This document shows positions 44,731 through 53,255 of a stretch of 64,000 bases of DNA, piece after piece. The notes under the pieces are model-generated. The model had not been told where the DNA came from. It made no database searches and saw nothing but the letters and a program-made list of their open reading frames with translations. Both the position numbers and the translations under genes were made by a program. The first letter of the stretch is position 1; each line of letters starts with the position of its first letter. The stretch is from SIG480 sp045539475 (lineage in GTDB: Bacteria > Bacillota > Clostridia > Oscillospirales > JAAYXM01), in assembly GCA_045539475.1 (NCBI GenBank), contig JAZQFJ010000010.1, positions 75,901 through 139,900 of the forward strand. The letters run 5' to 3'.

Positions 44731-45696
44731 ATGAATATACCTGCACTTTCTCCGCCAGCTAACAGAATGCATCTTATGCGTGAGCCGATAACAATTGCTA
44801 CTGAGGTTTTAAGAACGCGTGATCCACAATCACATTACCATAATTTCACGCAAATCTTCTTTTCGGTTGCCGGAGATATGTATCATACTGTAAACAACCG
44901 AATGTATTTTCAGGCACCGGGAAGCTGCAGCTGTGTAAAACCCTATGAATCGCACAGCAACGACACAATAGATTCGGATGCCAACCCGATTTATATCTGT
45001 ATTTCTTTTTTTGATGAATTTCTTACAAGCCACGGTTATAAATACTTTTCATATGCAAATAAGTATGCCTTTTTCGAGGGCATGGCCATCCCCTCTTGTG
45101 TTACATTTACGGGATCTAACAGAGAAAAGGCTACCGAGCTGATGCGTGGCTTGCAGGACGAGTTTAACAAGCACAAAGATATGTCTTTTGATATTATTGC
45201 GGATATGCTTGCAGAGTTTTTATTCTTGTTTTGCTCATGCGCGACCGGTGGGACGAAAAAAATTTCTATCAGAAGCGGAGTCATCGAACGTGCAAATGCA
45301 ATAAATAAAAGTGTGACGTATCTTGCCGAGCATTACAATGAAAAAATCAATATTGATGACCTTGCCGCAATCGCGACGATGTCGCGGAACTCATTTTTCA
45401 GAAATTTTGAAATGATAACAGGAACAACCGTTTCAGATATGCTTTTGCGTTTCAGATTAAAAAACGCACTTCCTTCGTTGGTATATACAGAAATGTCGCT
45501 TGATGCGATTGCCAAAAATGTGGGGCTGTATGACAAATCGCGCTTTTGCCACGCCTTTTCAAAAATATACGGAATGACACCGTCAGAATACAGACATAAG
45601 AATACAGCAAATGCAACAAAAAAGTTAAACTATCACAAACGGCGATGGCGATGGATTGAGGATCCGGATTATGATGAACAAGAAAAGACGCAGTAA
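44731..45696 (+). CDS. AraC family transcriptional regulator
   Basis: 321 residues. N-terminal cupin-like half with HYHNFTQIFFSVAG (about 30-45) and a Cys-containing strand, C-terminal double helix-turn-helix (about 195-295) with INIDDLAAIATMSRNSFFR and the signature LYDKSRFCHAFSKIYGMTPSEYR in two helices; a basic, Trp-containing tail (HKRRWRWIEDPDYDE). ATG 44731 is eight bases after GGAG; GTG 44722 is too close. It is divergent from the surface-protein genes and is the best candidate for their regulator. Confidence 0.92.
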   Translation: MNIPALSPPANRMHLMREPITIATEVLRTRDPQSHYHNFTQIFFSVAGDMYHTVNNRMYFQAPGSCSCVKPYESHSNDTIDSDANPIYICISFFDEFLTSHGYKYFSYANKYAFFEGMAIPSCVTFTGSNREKATELMRGLQDEFNKHKDMSFDIIADMLAEFLFLFCSCATGGTKKISIRSGVIERANAINKSVTYLAEHYNEKINIDDLAAIATMSRNSFFRNFEMITGTTVSDMLLRFRLKNALPSLVYTEMSLDAIAKNVGLYDKSRFCHAFSKIYGMTPSEYRHKNTANATKKLNYHKRRWRWIEDPDYDEQEKTQ

Positions 45697-45723
45697 CGGC
45701 TGATGCCTTTTACTGCGTCTTTT
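45683..45723. terminator. Bidirectional terminator between AraC gene and oxidoreductase gene
   Basis: 14-bp stem (45683-45696 with 45710-45723) with GACGCAGTAA, A run left and T run right. The stop codon of the AraC gene is inside the left arm. Confidence 0.88.
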
Positions 45724-45732
45724 CTATGTAGA

Positions 45733-46764
45733 TTAATATTTTGTTTTGAAGTCAATCTGAGCGCCCTTGCGGGATGCTTCATATATTCCAAGAATGAGTT
45801 CGACTGTTGCAGCACCGGATTCGGGACCGTTTGCTACATCGACATCGTTATTGATTGCATTAACGATATCGTTAAACTGCTTTGCGTGACCGCGGCAGTC
45901 GATAGCATTCGGGTCGCTTGAACCGAAATCAGTTTTTCCGTTATCAAAAATCGGTTTTGGAAGCGTCTCGACATCCCATTTTTCAATGGTATCCTCAATC
46001 ATTACGATGCTTCCCTTTGTGCCGCAAAGTTCAAAGCGGCGTGCGTAACCGGGATACGAGGATGTTGTTCCTGCAATAGTTCCGACTGCACCGTTCTCGT
46101 ACTCCATAATCGCAACTGCAGTGTCCTCAACCTCGATATTGTGGGCAAGAGTTTTGCAAATCGCGCTGATTTTAACCGGAGACCCCATGAAGAAGCGCAG
46201 GAGATCTATTCCGTGGATGCCCTGATTCATAAGAGCACCGCCGCCGTCATACTTCCATGTACCGCGCCAGTCGGAAGCATCATAATATTCGTCTGTGCGC
46301 CAGTACTTCATGTTGACGGAAACGTTTGTGATTTTACCGAGATGTCCGCCGTCTATTGCTTCTTTAACAGCCTTGACCGTTTCTGCAAAACGCAGCTGGC
46401 AGATGACCTCACATTTCCTGTTGTACTTTCTTGAAGCCTCAACAACGGCTGCGCAATCTTCATCTGTGAGCGCAAGCGGCTTTTCGCATACAACGTGCTT
46501 TCCTTCGGTCATTGCCTGAATAGCAAGCTCTGCATGGGTTCCGCTCGGTGTGCAGAGCGTTACGACATCAATTTCCGGATTTGCAAGCATCTCCTCAAGC
46601 GTGTCATATACCCGAAGGCCATACTTTTCACCGAATGCTTTAGCTTGCTCCGGAATTGCACCGTAGACAGCTACAAACTCTGCACCGTCAACGTGTTCCA
46701 TGGCTGCAACGTGGTGCACAGCGATTGCGCCGCAGCCAATAAGGGCAAAATTTAACTTTCTCAT
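45733..46764 (-). CDS. Gfo/Idh/MocA family NAD(P)-dependent oxidoreductase
   Basis: 343 residues. Rossmann start KLNFALIGCGAIAVHH, the family lysine in CEKPLA (near 96), and a C-terminal alpha/beta domain with GGGALMNQGIHGIDLLRF, whose His is typical of the active site. Such enzymes oxidise or epimerise sugars, inositols or their derivatives; the substrate cannot be read. ATG 46764 is seven bases after GGTG (another ATG at 46767). Single gene between two terminators; the amidohydrolase upstream is the nearest partner. Confidence 0.92.
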   Translation of the reverse strand: MRKLNFALIGCGAIAVHHVAAMEHVDGAEFVAVYGAIPEQAKAFGEKYGLRVYDTLEEMLANPEIDVVTLCTPSGTHAELAIQAMTEGKHVVCEKPLALTDEDCAAVVEASRKYNRKCEVICQLRFAETVKAVKEAIDGGHLGKITNVSVNMKYWRTDEYYDASDWRGTWKYDGGGALMNQGIHGIDLLRFFMGSPVKISAICKTLAHNIEVEDTAVAIMEYENGAVGTIAGTTSSYPGYARRFELCGTKGSIVMIEDTIEKWDVETLPKPIFDNGKTDFGSSDPNAIDCRGHAKQFNDIVNAINNDVDVANGPESGAATVELILGIYEASRKGAQIDFKTKY

Positions 46765-46828
46765 CATTCTTCACCATTTCCTGTTTAAAATATATGGCTC
46801 AAATTGCCATCATTCACCTGTATTTTAT

Positions 46829-46857
46829 ATTATAAGCGCATTTTAGGTAAATTTCCA
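46829..46857 (-). promoter_or_regulatory. Promoter of the Gfo/Idh/MocA gene
   Basis: Minus strand TGGAAA (46852-46857), 17-base spacer, TATAAT (46829-46834). The same -35 variant appears before ppdK and tig. Confidence 0.55.
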
Positions 46858-46947
46858 TGCACCATATTGATTATTATTTGGATAATCTTGCTCAATTTTG
46901 CAATTTATACAATCTGATAACGCAATTTAATATCTTTATATAACAGC

Positions 46948-46986
46948 AAAAGAGAACAGCGACAAATTCAATCACTGCTCTCTTTT
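46948..46986 (-). terminator. Terminator of the amidohydrolase gene
   Basis: 15-bp stem with two G-T type pairs (46948-46962 with 46972-46986), nine-base loop, T run after it on the minus strand, 17 bases behind the stop. The 237-base gap 46768-47003 otherwise holds only the oxidoreductase promoter. Confidence 0.8.
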
Positions 46987-47003
46987 GATTATATTTATTT
47001 ACT

Positions 47004-47894
47004 CTAAATACCAAGAAGCTTTTCTGCGTTTTTATACATAATCTTCTCGTAGTTGTCTTGGCTTAAGCCACCATTGTTTACGAGACCTTCAAGGAATGCG
47101 AGAAAATCATATTGGAAAGTCTGGATATTTGCGCAAACGTCTGCACCGTAGTATACTCTGTCTGCAAACTCGTTAAGGAATTTCACTGCATATTCCGGAT
47201 CGCGCATCATTGCATTTGAGCCGCTTCCTGCCGAAATATCGCAATAGAGATTTCCGTACTCGCGCATAAGCTTCGGAAGCCTTCCCTCTTCTTTAATTTT
47301 TCCTTTTGGGTAGCCGTTTCTGTTTTCCGGAACAAGGTCTGCGGAAATCTCACTCCAAAGTGCAGCAGAGTGACCGATAATCTTCAAATCCGGATATTTT
47401 TTAAGCATTTTTTCTATTCTCGGAAGCCCCAGCTCATCTACAATTCCGTATGTACCGCCAAACTGCGGTGCAATATGAATAAGAACCGGCATATCAAGCT
47501 CAACGCATGAGCGGAAGAGATTCTGCATCATCGGATCATCCGCATAAAGCGAGGCGGTAAGCTCACCGAGCCCTTTTGCTCCCTTTTCCTTATACTGACC
47601 GATAAGATGCGTAAGGTCAGCTTTGTCGGTATAGTTACCCTGACGCGGGTCTACATTACAAAACCACGAGAACCTGTCGGGATATTTACTTACGACATAC
47701 TGTGTTTCCTCATTGCTCATACACGACCAGCGAGCCTCCGGCGAAATAAGCGGAAGGAGAACTCCGTGGCTGACACCTGATTTATCGTGAATCGCAATCT
47801 GCTCCTCTGCCGAAAGGAAGTTTTTTCCGTTTGGTCGCGTTGTAGAAAATTCAGGAAAAGCAACAACATGGCAATGAATGTCTATCTTTTTCAT
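47004..47894 (-). CDS. Amidohydrolase 2 family protein
   Basis: 296 residues, metal-dependent TIM barrel of the amidohydrolase_2 (ACMSD-like) family: DIHCHV metal motif at 4-9, MPVLIHIAPQ (third His), LKIIGHSAALW (fourth His) and VYYGADVCAN with the catalytic Asp. Members hydrolyse lactones or decarboxylate ring acids; a sugar-lactone role would fit the neighbouring oxidoreductase, but this is inference. Ribosome binding site is weak (AGAAAGAAG). Confidence 0.88.
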   Translation of the reverse strand: MKKIDIHCHVVAFPEFSTTRPNGKNFLSAEEQIAIHDKSGVSHGVLLPLISPEARWSCMSNEETQYVVSKYPDRFSWFCNVDPRQGNYTDKADLTHLIGQYKEKGAKGLGELTASLYADDPMMQNLFRSCVELDMPVLIHIAPQFGGTYGIVDELGLPRIEKMLKKYPDLKIIGHSAALWSEISADLVPENRNGYPKGKIKEEGRLPKLMREYGNLYCDISAGSGSNAMMRDPEYAVKFLNEFADRVYYGADVCANIQTFQYDFLAFLEGLVNNGGLSQDNYEKIMYKNAEKLLGI

Positions 47895-47900
47895 TTTAAC

Positions 47901-47990
47901 ATCTTCTTTCTCTTTTTTATTGCTCAGTTGTTAATATAGCACACAAAAAAGCAAAAATCAATGACAAATCATCAATTTTTGCTTTTTTTA
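47901..47990 (-). promoter_or_regulatory. Intergenic region with AraC-gene terminator and amidohydrolase promoter
   Basis: A stem (47945-47964 with 47969-47988) with two mismatches follows the stop of the AraC gene and has A and T runs. Within it and beyond, the minus strand carries TTGATT, 17 bases, TATATT, a plausible promoter for the amidohydrolase gene. Confidence 0.55.
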
Positions 47991-48860
47991 TTTGTTATTT
48001 TTTGAACGAACTGATTTAGGGGATTGCTGGCGCGATTTCTTATAACATCTGCTGAAATAACTCTCATCCTCAAATCCGGCAAGGTGCGCGATTTCCGATA
48101 CGCTCATATCAGAATTCCGAAGCATAACATCAGCTATACTGAGCTTATATTCTGTAAGGTAGGAAATCGCCGTCATTCCCGTTGCACGCTTGAAAATCCG
48201 ACAAAAATGATACTTACTCATTTTGCAAAGCTCCGCAAGCTCATCAACCGTTATTTCCCGGTCATAGCAAGTTCGGATATGTACTATCGCAGGCTCTATG
48301 GATTCATAAAAACGTGCGTTGTCGTTTATGATATCTTCAGAAACGACCTCTCGTACTTCTGAACGCATAAGGAGCGCAAAAAGCTCAAGAACAAGGCCAC
48401 GTACCGCAAGCTCATATGAATTATCTTTTTTCTCGAGCTCATCAAAAATATTCAATACAACCTGCTTAACTCTTGCGTTGTCGCGGATAAGGTTATTGAA
48501 TCTCATTCTTCTGCCCAACAGCAGGTGCTTCATATCAAAGTTATCAAGATTTTTGCTTGCGAACATATCCATACCAATCATTAAAAGATGGTATCTTCCT
48601 GAATTTTCACCAACTTTGAGCGTCGAGTGAAATTCATACGGATTGATCAACACAACGTCGCCGGGTCTTGTAACCACAGGTTCGGTATCTACAAGTACCG
48701 TGGAACTCCCTTCATAGAAATATTTAATTTCTATTTCCTCATGCCAGGAACGCGAAACCATAACTAAATCATCCGGATTAAACCGCTTACTCACACTATG
48801 AATTATTGGAAAATCACGCTGTTGAAAAACAGGCCTGTCGTGAACTCTCTTTTCTTCCAC
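47988..48860 (-). CDS. AraC family transcriptional regulator
   Basis: 290 residues, standard AraC layout. N-terminal cupin (SRSWHEEIEIKYFYEG, VLINPYEFHST, about 36-85) and C-terminal double helix-turn-helix (about 185-285) with ITVDELAELCKMSKYHFCRIF and SVSEIAHLAGFEDESYFS, each part in separate helices; basic Lys/Arg-rich tail. GTG start at 48860 with GGGAG 11 bases upstream. The amidohydrolase gene lies next in the same direction; it or the oxidoreductase may be the target. Confidence 0.92.
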   Translation of the reverse strand: MEEKRVHDRPVFQQRDFPIIHSVSKRFNPDDLVMVSRSWHEEIEIKYFYEGSSTVLVDTEPVVTRPGDVVLINPYEFHSTLKVGENSGRYHLLMIGMDMFASKNLDNFDMKHLLLGRRMRFNNLIRDNARVKQVVLNIFDELEKKDNSYELAVRGLVLELFALLMRSEVREVVSEDIINDNARFYESIEPAIVHIRTCYDREITVDELAELCKMSKYHFCRIFKRATGMTAISYLTEYKLSIADVMLRNSDMSVSEIAHLAGFEDESYFSRCYKKSRQQSPKSVRSKNNK

Positions 48861-48889
48861 AGATAATCACACTCCCGCAAAATCAGAAG

Positions 48890-50191
48890 TTACATCAAAT
48901 CATTTGAAATAATATCTTCATATGTTTCTCTTCTTACAACAAGCTTATCTACACCGTTCTTTACCATAACCACCGGCGGACGAGGAACCCTGTTATAATT
49001 AGATGCCATCGAATAGTTATACGCGCCGGTAGAAAGCACGGCAAGTAAATCTCCGGCTTTAACCGCGGGAAGGCAGATGTTTTCCCCCAAAAGATCACCA
49101 CTCTCGCAATTGCGGCCTGCAACGGTTACCGTCTCTGTTGGAGTTTCTTCCGCTCTTTCAGGTAAAACCATAGTATATTTCGAGCCGTAAAGCGCATATC
49201 TCGGATTGTCCGTCATTCCTCCGTCAACGGAAACGTATGTCCTGATATCTTTGATTTCTTTAACTGATCCTACAGTATACACGGTAATCCCCGCTTCGGC
49301 CACAACAGAACGCCCCGGTTCGATCGAGATAAAAGGACGCGAAAGGTCATACTTTTCCGCCTGAGCGCGAACGACATCTGTAAAGCTTTTTACCGCATCA
49401 TACACAGAACGGGGATCATCCTCTTCGGTATAACGTACACCAAAACCGCCGCCGAGATTAAGCTCAGAAACCTCAAAATCAAGCTCATTTTTGACTTTGG
49501 CTATAAATTCCATCATCAGCTCTGCTGCATGAGCAAACGGCTCAGGATCAAATATCTGAGAGCCTATGTGACAATGCACACCGCAAAGCTTTATATTTTT
49601 ATAACCGAGAGCACATTTTACAAATTCAAACGCTTCTCCGTTTTCAAGCGCGACACCAAACTTTGAATCAATTTGCCCGGTTTTCACAAAATCGTGCGTA
49701 TGAGCGTCAACGCCCGGCTTGATGCGGAATGAAATCTTTGCTATCTTGCCAAGTTCAGTTGCAATTTCGTTTATTAATTCAAGCTCCTCAGCGTTATCAA
49801 CAATAATTTCGCGAATTTCTGCCTCGAGCGCAAAGCGAAGCTCTTCCGCTGTTTTGTTATTTCCGTGAAAAACAATCTTATTTGACGGAAATCCAGCTTT
49901 TAAAGCAGTATACAGTTCCCCGCCGGACACCACATCGGCGCCAAATCCCTCTTCATCAAGGATTTTGTACATATATTTTGTGCAAAACGCCTTACTCGCG
50001 TACTGCACAAGAAACTTATCATCCCAATACTTTGTGAGTGCGCTCATATATTCCTTGCATGTACGGCGTATTTTATCTTCATCCATTATGTACAGCGGAG
50101 TGCCGTACTTTTTCGCCAAAGTCACAACATCTGCTCCACCAATGGTAAGATGTCCGCACGAATTTACAGAAAGTGAATCTGATACTAACAT
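48890..50191 (-). CDS. lysA: Diaminopimelate decarboxylase
   Basis: Last step of lysine synthesis, PLP fold type III. 433 residues. PLP Lys in QYASKAFCTK (about 57), HIGSQIFD, glycine-rich phosphate loop NLGGGFGVRY, EPGRSVVAEAG, and the catalytic CESGD of the other subunit. The ATG at 50191 is eight bases after GGAG; a TTG seven codons upstream would overlap engB. No lysine riboswitch precedes it, because it follows engB directly. Confidence 0.96.
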   Translation of the reverse strand: MLVSDSLSVNSCGHLTIGGADVVTLAKKYGTPLYIMDEDKIRRTCKEYMSALTKYWDDKFLVQYASKAFCTKYMYKILDEEGFGADVVSGGELYTALKAGFPSNKIVFHGNNKTAEELRFALEAEIREIIVDNAEELELINEIATELGKIAKISFRIKPGVDAHTHDFVKTGQIDSKFGVALENGEAFEFVKCALGYKNIKLCGVHCHIGSQIFDPEPFAHAAELMMEFIAKVKNELDFEVSELNLGGGFGVRYTEEDDPRSVYDAVKSFTDVVRAQAEKYDLSRPFISIEPGRSVVAEAGITVYTVGSVKEIKDIRTYVSVDGGMTDNPRYALYGSKYTMVLPERAEETPTETVTVAGRNCESGDLLGENICLPAVKAGDLLAVLSTGAYNYSMASNYNRVPRPPVVMVKNGVDKLVVRRETYEDIISNDLM

Positions 50192-50204
50192 TTCGGCATC
50201 TCCT

Positions 50205-50804
50205 TTATTCAATAGAATTAAAGATTATACGGACAAGCTCATCTCTGCCCGTTCCCTTCTCAGCTGAAAAAGGAACGATAATTCCTTTGGGAACTTTAAA
50301 CGTGTCGGCAATAAGGTCTATAGCAGGTTCTATCTGATTCTTTTTCAGCTTGTCCGACTTGTTGGCAACAATATAAAACGGCATACCTGACCTGATAAAC
50401 CATTGTGCCATTACCATATCATCAGCAGTCGGCTTATGACGAATATCGACGATGAATATTCCGAGACTAAATTCGTCTTCTCGGTTTAAATACGTCTCAA
50501 TCAATCTTGCCCAACGCTCTTTTTCGCTTTTTGATACTTTTGCATAGCCATATCCCGGCAGATCCACAAAATACGCTTTTTCATCAATTAAAAAATAATT
50601 TATATGGACAGTCTTTCCGGGAGACGCACCAACTCTTGCAAAGTTTTTGCGGTTCAGTATTCTGTTGATAACGGATGACTTCCCTACATTTGACTTCCCT
50701 GCAAAAATAATCTGAGGAAGCTCTGTCTCGATAAAGCCATCAGGCGTAGCTGCAGATTTAACAAATTCCGCCATATGCAAATTTAAAATCGGTTTCATAT
50801 CCAA
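50205..50804 (-). CDS. engB: Ribosome biogenesis GTP-binding protein EngB/YsxC
   Basis: TrmE-Era-like GTPase needed for 50S assembly. 199 residues: G1 AGKSNVGKSSVIN, G2 GKTVHIN, G3 DLPGYGYA, G4 NKSDKL, G5 FSAEKGTG. Start is TTG at 50804 with GGAG nine bases upstream (this GGAG overlaps the lon stop TAG); an ATG two codons later is possible. The order lon-engB is conserved in Firmicutes. Confidence 0.96.
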   Translation of the reverse strand: MDMKPILNLHMAEFVKSAATPDGFIETELPQIIFAGKSNVGKSSVINRILNRKNFARVGASPGKTVHINYFLIDEKAYFVDLPGYGYAKVSKSEKERWARLIETYLNREDEFSLGIFIVDIRHKPTADDMVMAQWFIRSGMPFYIVANKSDKLKKNQIEPAIDLIADTFKVPKGIIVPFSAEKGTGRDELVRIIFNSIE

Positions 50805-50816
50805 CCCATTATTCTC

Positions 50817-53243
50817 CTACTGGCGAAGAGAATGAACTTTTCCCTGCGAAGCCGTATCTTCGACAACAGCCGTATATGCAGGTTTTATCTCTTCTTTCTT
50901 CATTCTTTTTATTTTGGACAAATCAATCGCGCACCCGATAACATCATCCGCATGAGCGACAGCACAGAAGGACAGCGATTCTCGCACTGTTTTATCTATT
51001 TCTTCCAGATCCTTCAAATTATCTTCCGGAATGATGACCGTCTTTATACCGTGCCGGTATGCCGCCATCGTCTTTTCTTTAAGACCTCCGATTGGAAGCA
51101 CACGCCCACGGATGGAAATCTCACCCGTCATTGCTATATCGTTTCTTGCCGGAACGCCCGTAAGTGCCGATACGAGTGCTGTAGCGATTGTTATACCGGC
51201 AGACGGACCGTCTTTAGGAATTGCTCCCTCAGGAAAATGAATATGGATATCACGTGTTTTGTAAAAATCATGCGCAATTCCAAACTCTGAAGCCCTGCTT
51301 CTGACGTAAGTCATCGCCGCTTTTGCTGACTCATTCATAACTGTTCCGAGATTTCCCGTTACTTCAAGCTTTCCGGTTCCTTCTGTAACGTTAACCTCAA
51401 CCTCTAATATTTCACCACCGACAGCTGTCCATGCAAGACCGTTGACAACCCCCGGTTCCTTGCCGTCGAAAATCTTATCATCTTTGTATTTCTCAACTCC
51501 GAGGAAATCGGATATATTGTTAGGCGTGATATTTATTTTTGCAACATCTTCAGAAACAACACGTTTTGCAACCTTACGCATAAGCGTTGCAATTTCGCGC
51601 TCAAGAGTTCGGACACCTGCTTCACGGGTATAATCTGATATAAGCTTGTATATGGCATCATCACTTATTTTAAGCATTGAGGCAGATATTCCGTTTTTCT
51701 GCATCTGCTTCTTTATGAGGTGATTTTTTGCAATATGGAACTTATCCTCAATTGTATAACTTGTGAGCTCAATAACTTCCATACGGTCAAGAAGCGGAAG
51801 AGGAATCGTTGACGTTGTATTGGCAGTGGTGACAAATAAAACATCTGACAAATCAAACGGAATCTCAAGGTAATGATCGCGGAAAGCAGAATTCTGTTCT
51901 GAGTCGAGCACCTCAAGCATCGCTGCAGATGGATCTCCGCGAAAATCGTTTGACATTTTATCAATCTCATCAAGAAGAATGAGCGCATTTTTAGATCCTG
52001 CGCTTTTTACTGCGTTCATTATTCTTCCCGGCATCGCACCGATGTAAGTTTTTCTGTGTCCACGGATATCCGCTTCATCACGCACACCGCCAAGAGAGAG
52101 GCGCGCAAACTTTCTTCCCATCGCTGCAGCTATGCTTTTTCCGACTGAAGTCTTACCGACTCCCGGAGGGCCGACAAGACAAATTATTTGTCCGCCGCTT
52201 TCTGCCTTAAGCTGCTTCACGGCTAAAAACTCAAGAACTCTTTCCTTAACCTTTTCCATGCCATAATGATCACGATCCAACACTTTTTTTGCATTTACAA
52301 GGTTAAGCTTGTCTTTCGTCGTTTTATCCCACGGAAGCTCAAGAACATGATCAAGATATGTTCTTATTACACCGCTTTCCGGAGAAGTGTAGTGCATTTT
52401 ACGCAATCTCCCGGCTTCTTTCAAAAGCTTTTCTCTTATTTCATCGGAAAACGGCAGTGCCTCTATCTTTCTGATATATTCTTCGCACTCATTTTCTTCT
52501 GTTACATCCTCACCGAGTTCCTCATTTATTGCTTTGAGCTGTTCACGAAGAATAAAGTCTCTTTGGTTTTTATCAACCTGTTCCTGAACTTTTCCGGCAA
52601 TGTCAAACTCCATCTTAAAGATTTCTCGTTCTCTTGCAAGAAGCTTGTTCACAAGCGAAAGTCTCTTGTACGGATGAAGCTCTTCCAGTACTTCCTGTTT
52701 GTTGGTAAATCGTGCCGGAATGCTTTGGGCTATACGATCAGCCAAATCTCCGATATTTTCAGTAGAAAACACATCAATCATAATGTCAGGAGCTATTTTA
52801 GGCGCAAACTCCATAAACTCAGAAAAGAGCTCCTGCGCAGTACGGACAAGCGCCTCACGACGTACTGCATTCTCACGAATTGCCGGAATCTGAAGTTCTT
52901 CAACCTCTGCCTCTATAAACGGCTCAACATGTGTTACATTCACAATTTTTGCCCTGTACATTCCTTCGACGAGCACACGGACATTATTTGCCGGAAAACG
53001 CAGAACCTGCTTCACCTTTGCAACAGTTCCTATCTCATAGATATCCTCCGGCATGGGGTTGTCCGTTCTTATTTCTTTTTGTGCAACGAGAAATATATTC
53101 TGATTTTTTGCCATTGCATCATCGAGCGACTTCATCGACTTATCTCTGCCAACATCAAAATTGATCATCATATGCGGAAATACTGTAAGTCCACGAAGCG
53201 GAAGAACCGGCATTACACTTCTCACCGTTGTATTTTCAGGCAT
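50817..53243 (-). CDS. lon: ATP-dependent protease Lon (LonA)
   Basis: 808 residues, soluble LonA. N-terminal substrate domain (about 10-205) and coiled helix (210-300), AAA+ domain with Walker A GPPGVGKTS near 357 and Walker B LILLDEIDK, and the S16 protease domain with catalytic Ser in KDGPSAG near 678 and Lys about 43 residues later (GLKEKTMAA). GGAG lies seven bases before the ATG. It sits 12 bases behind clpX. Confidence 0.98.
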   Translation of the reverse strand: MPENTTVRSVMPVLPLRGLTVFPHMMINFDVGRDKSMKSLDDAMAKNQNIFLVAQKEIRTDNPMPEDIYEIGTVAKVKQVLRFPANNVRVLVEGMYRAKIVNVTHVEPFIEAEVEELQIPAIRENAVRREALVRTAQELFSEFMEFAPKIAPDIMIDVFSTENIGDLADRIAQSIPARFTNKQEVLEELHPYKRLSLVNKLLAREREIFKMEFDIAGKVQEQVDKNQRDFILREQLKAINEELGEDVTEENECEEYIRKIEALPFSDEIREKLLKEAGRLRKMHYTSPESGVIRTYLDHVLELPWDKTTKDKLNLVNAKKVLDRDHYGMEKVKERVLEFLAVKQLKAESGGQIICLVGPPGVGKTSVGKSIAAAMGRKFARLSLGGVRDEADIRGHRKTYIGAMPGRIMNAVKSAGSKNALILLDEIDKMSNDFRGDPSAAMLEVLDSEQNSAFRDHYLEIPFDLSDVLFVTTANTTSTIPLPLLDRMEVIELTSYTIEDKFHIAKNHLIKKQMQKNGISASMLKISDDAIYKLISDYTREAGVRTLEREIATLMRKVAKRVVSEDVAKINITPNNISDFLGVEKYKDDKIFDGKEPGVVNGLAWTAVGGEILEVEVNVTEGTGKLEVTGNLGTVMNESAKAAMTYVRSRASEFGIAHDFYKTRDIHIHFPEGAIPKDGPSAGITIATALVSALTGVPARNDIAMTGEISIRGRVLPIGGLKEKTMAAYRHGIKTVIIPEDNLKDLEEIDKTVRESLSFCAVAHADDVIGCAIDLSKIKRMKKEEIKPAYTAVVEDTASQGKVHSLRQ

Positions 53244-53255
53244 ATCTTTTCTCCT

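Noticed and set aside
48861..50204. Lysine riboswitch or T-box before lysA
   Set aside because: lysA starts 13 bases after engB; there is no room for a leader.
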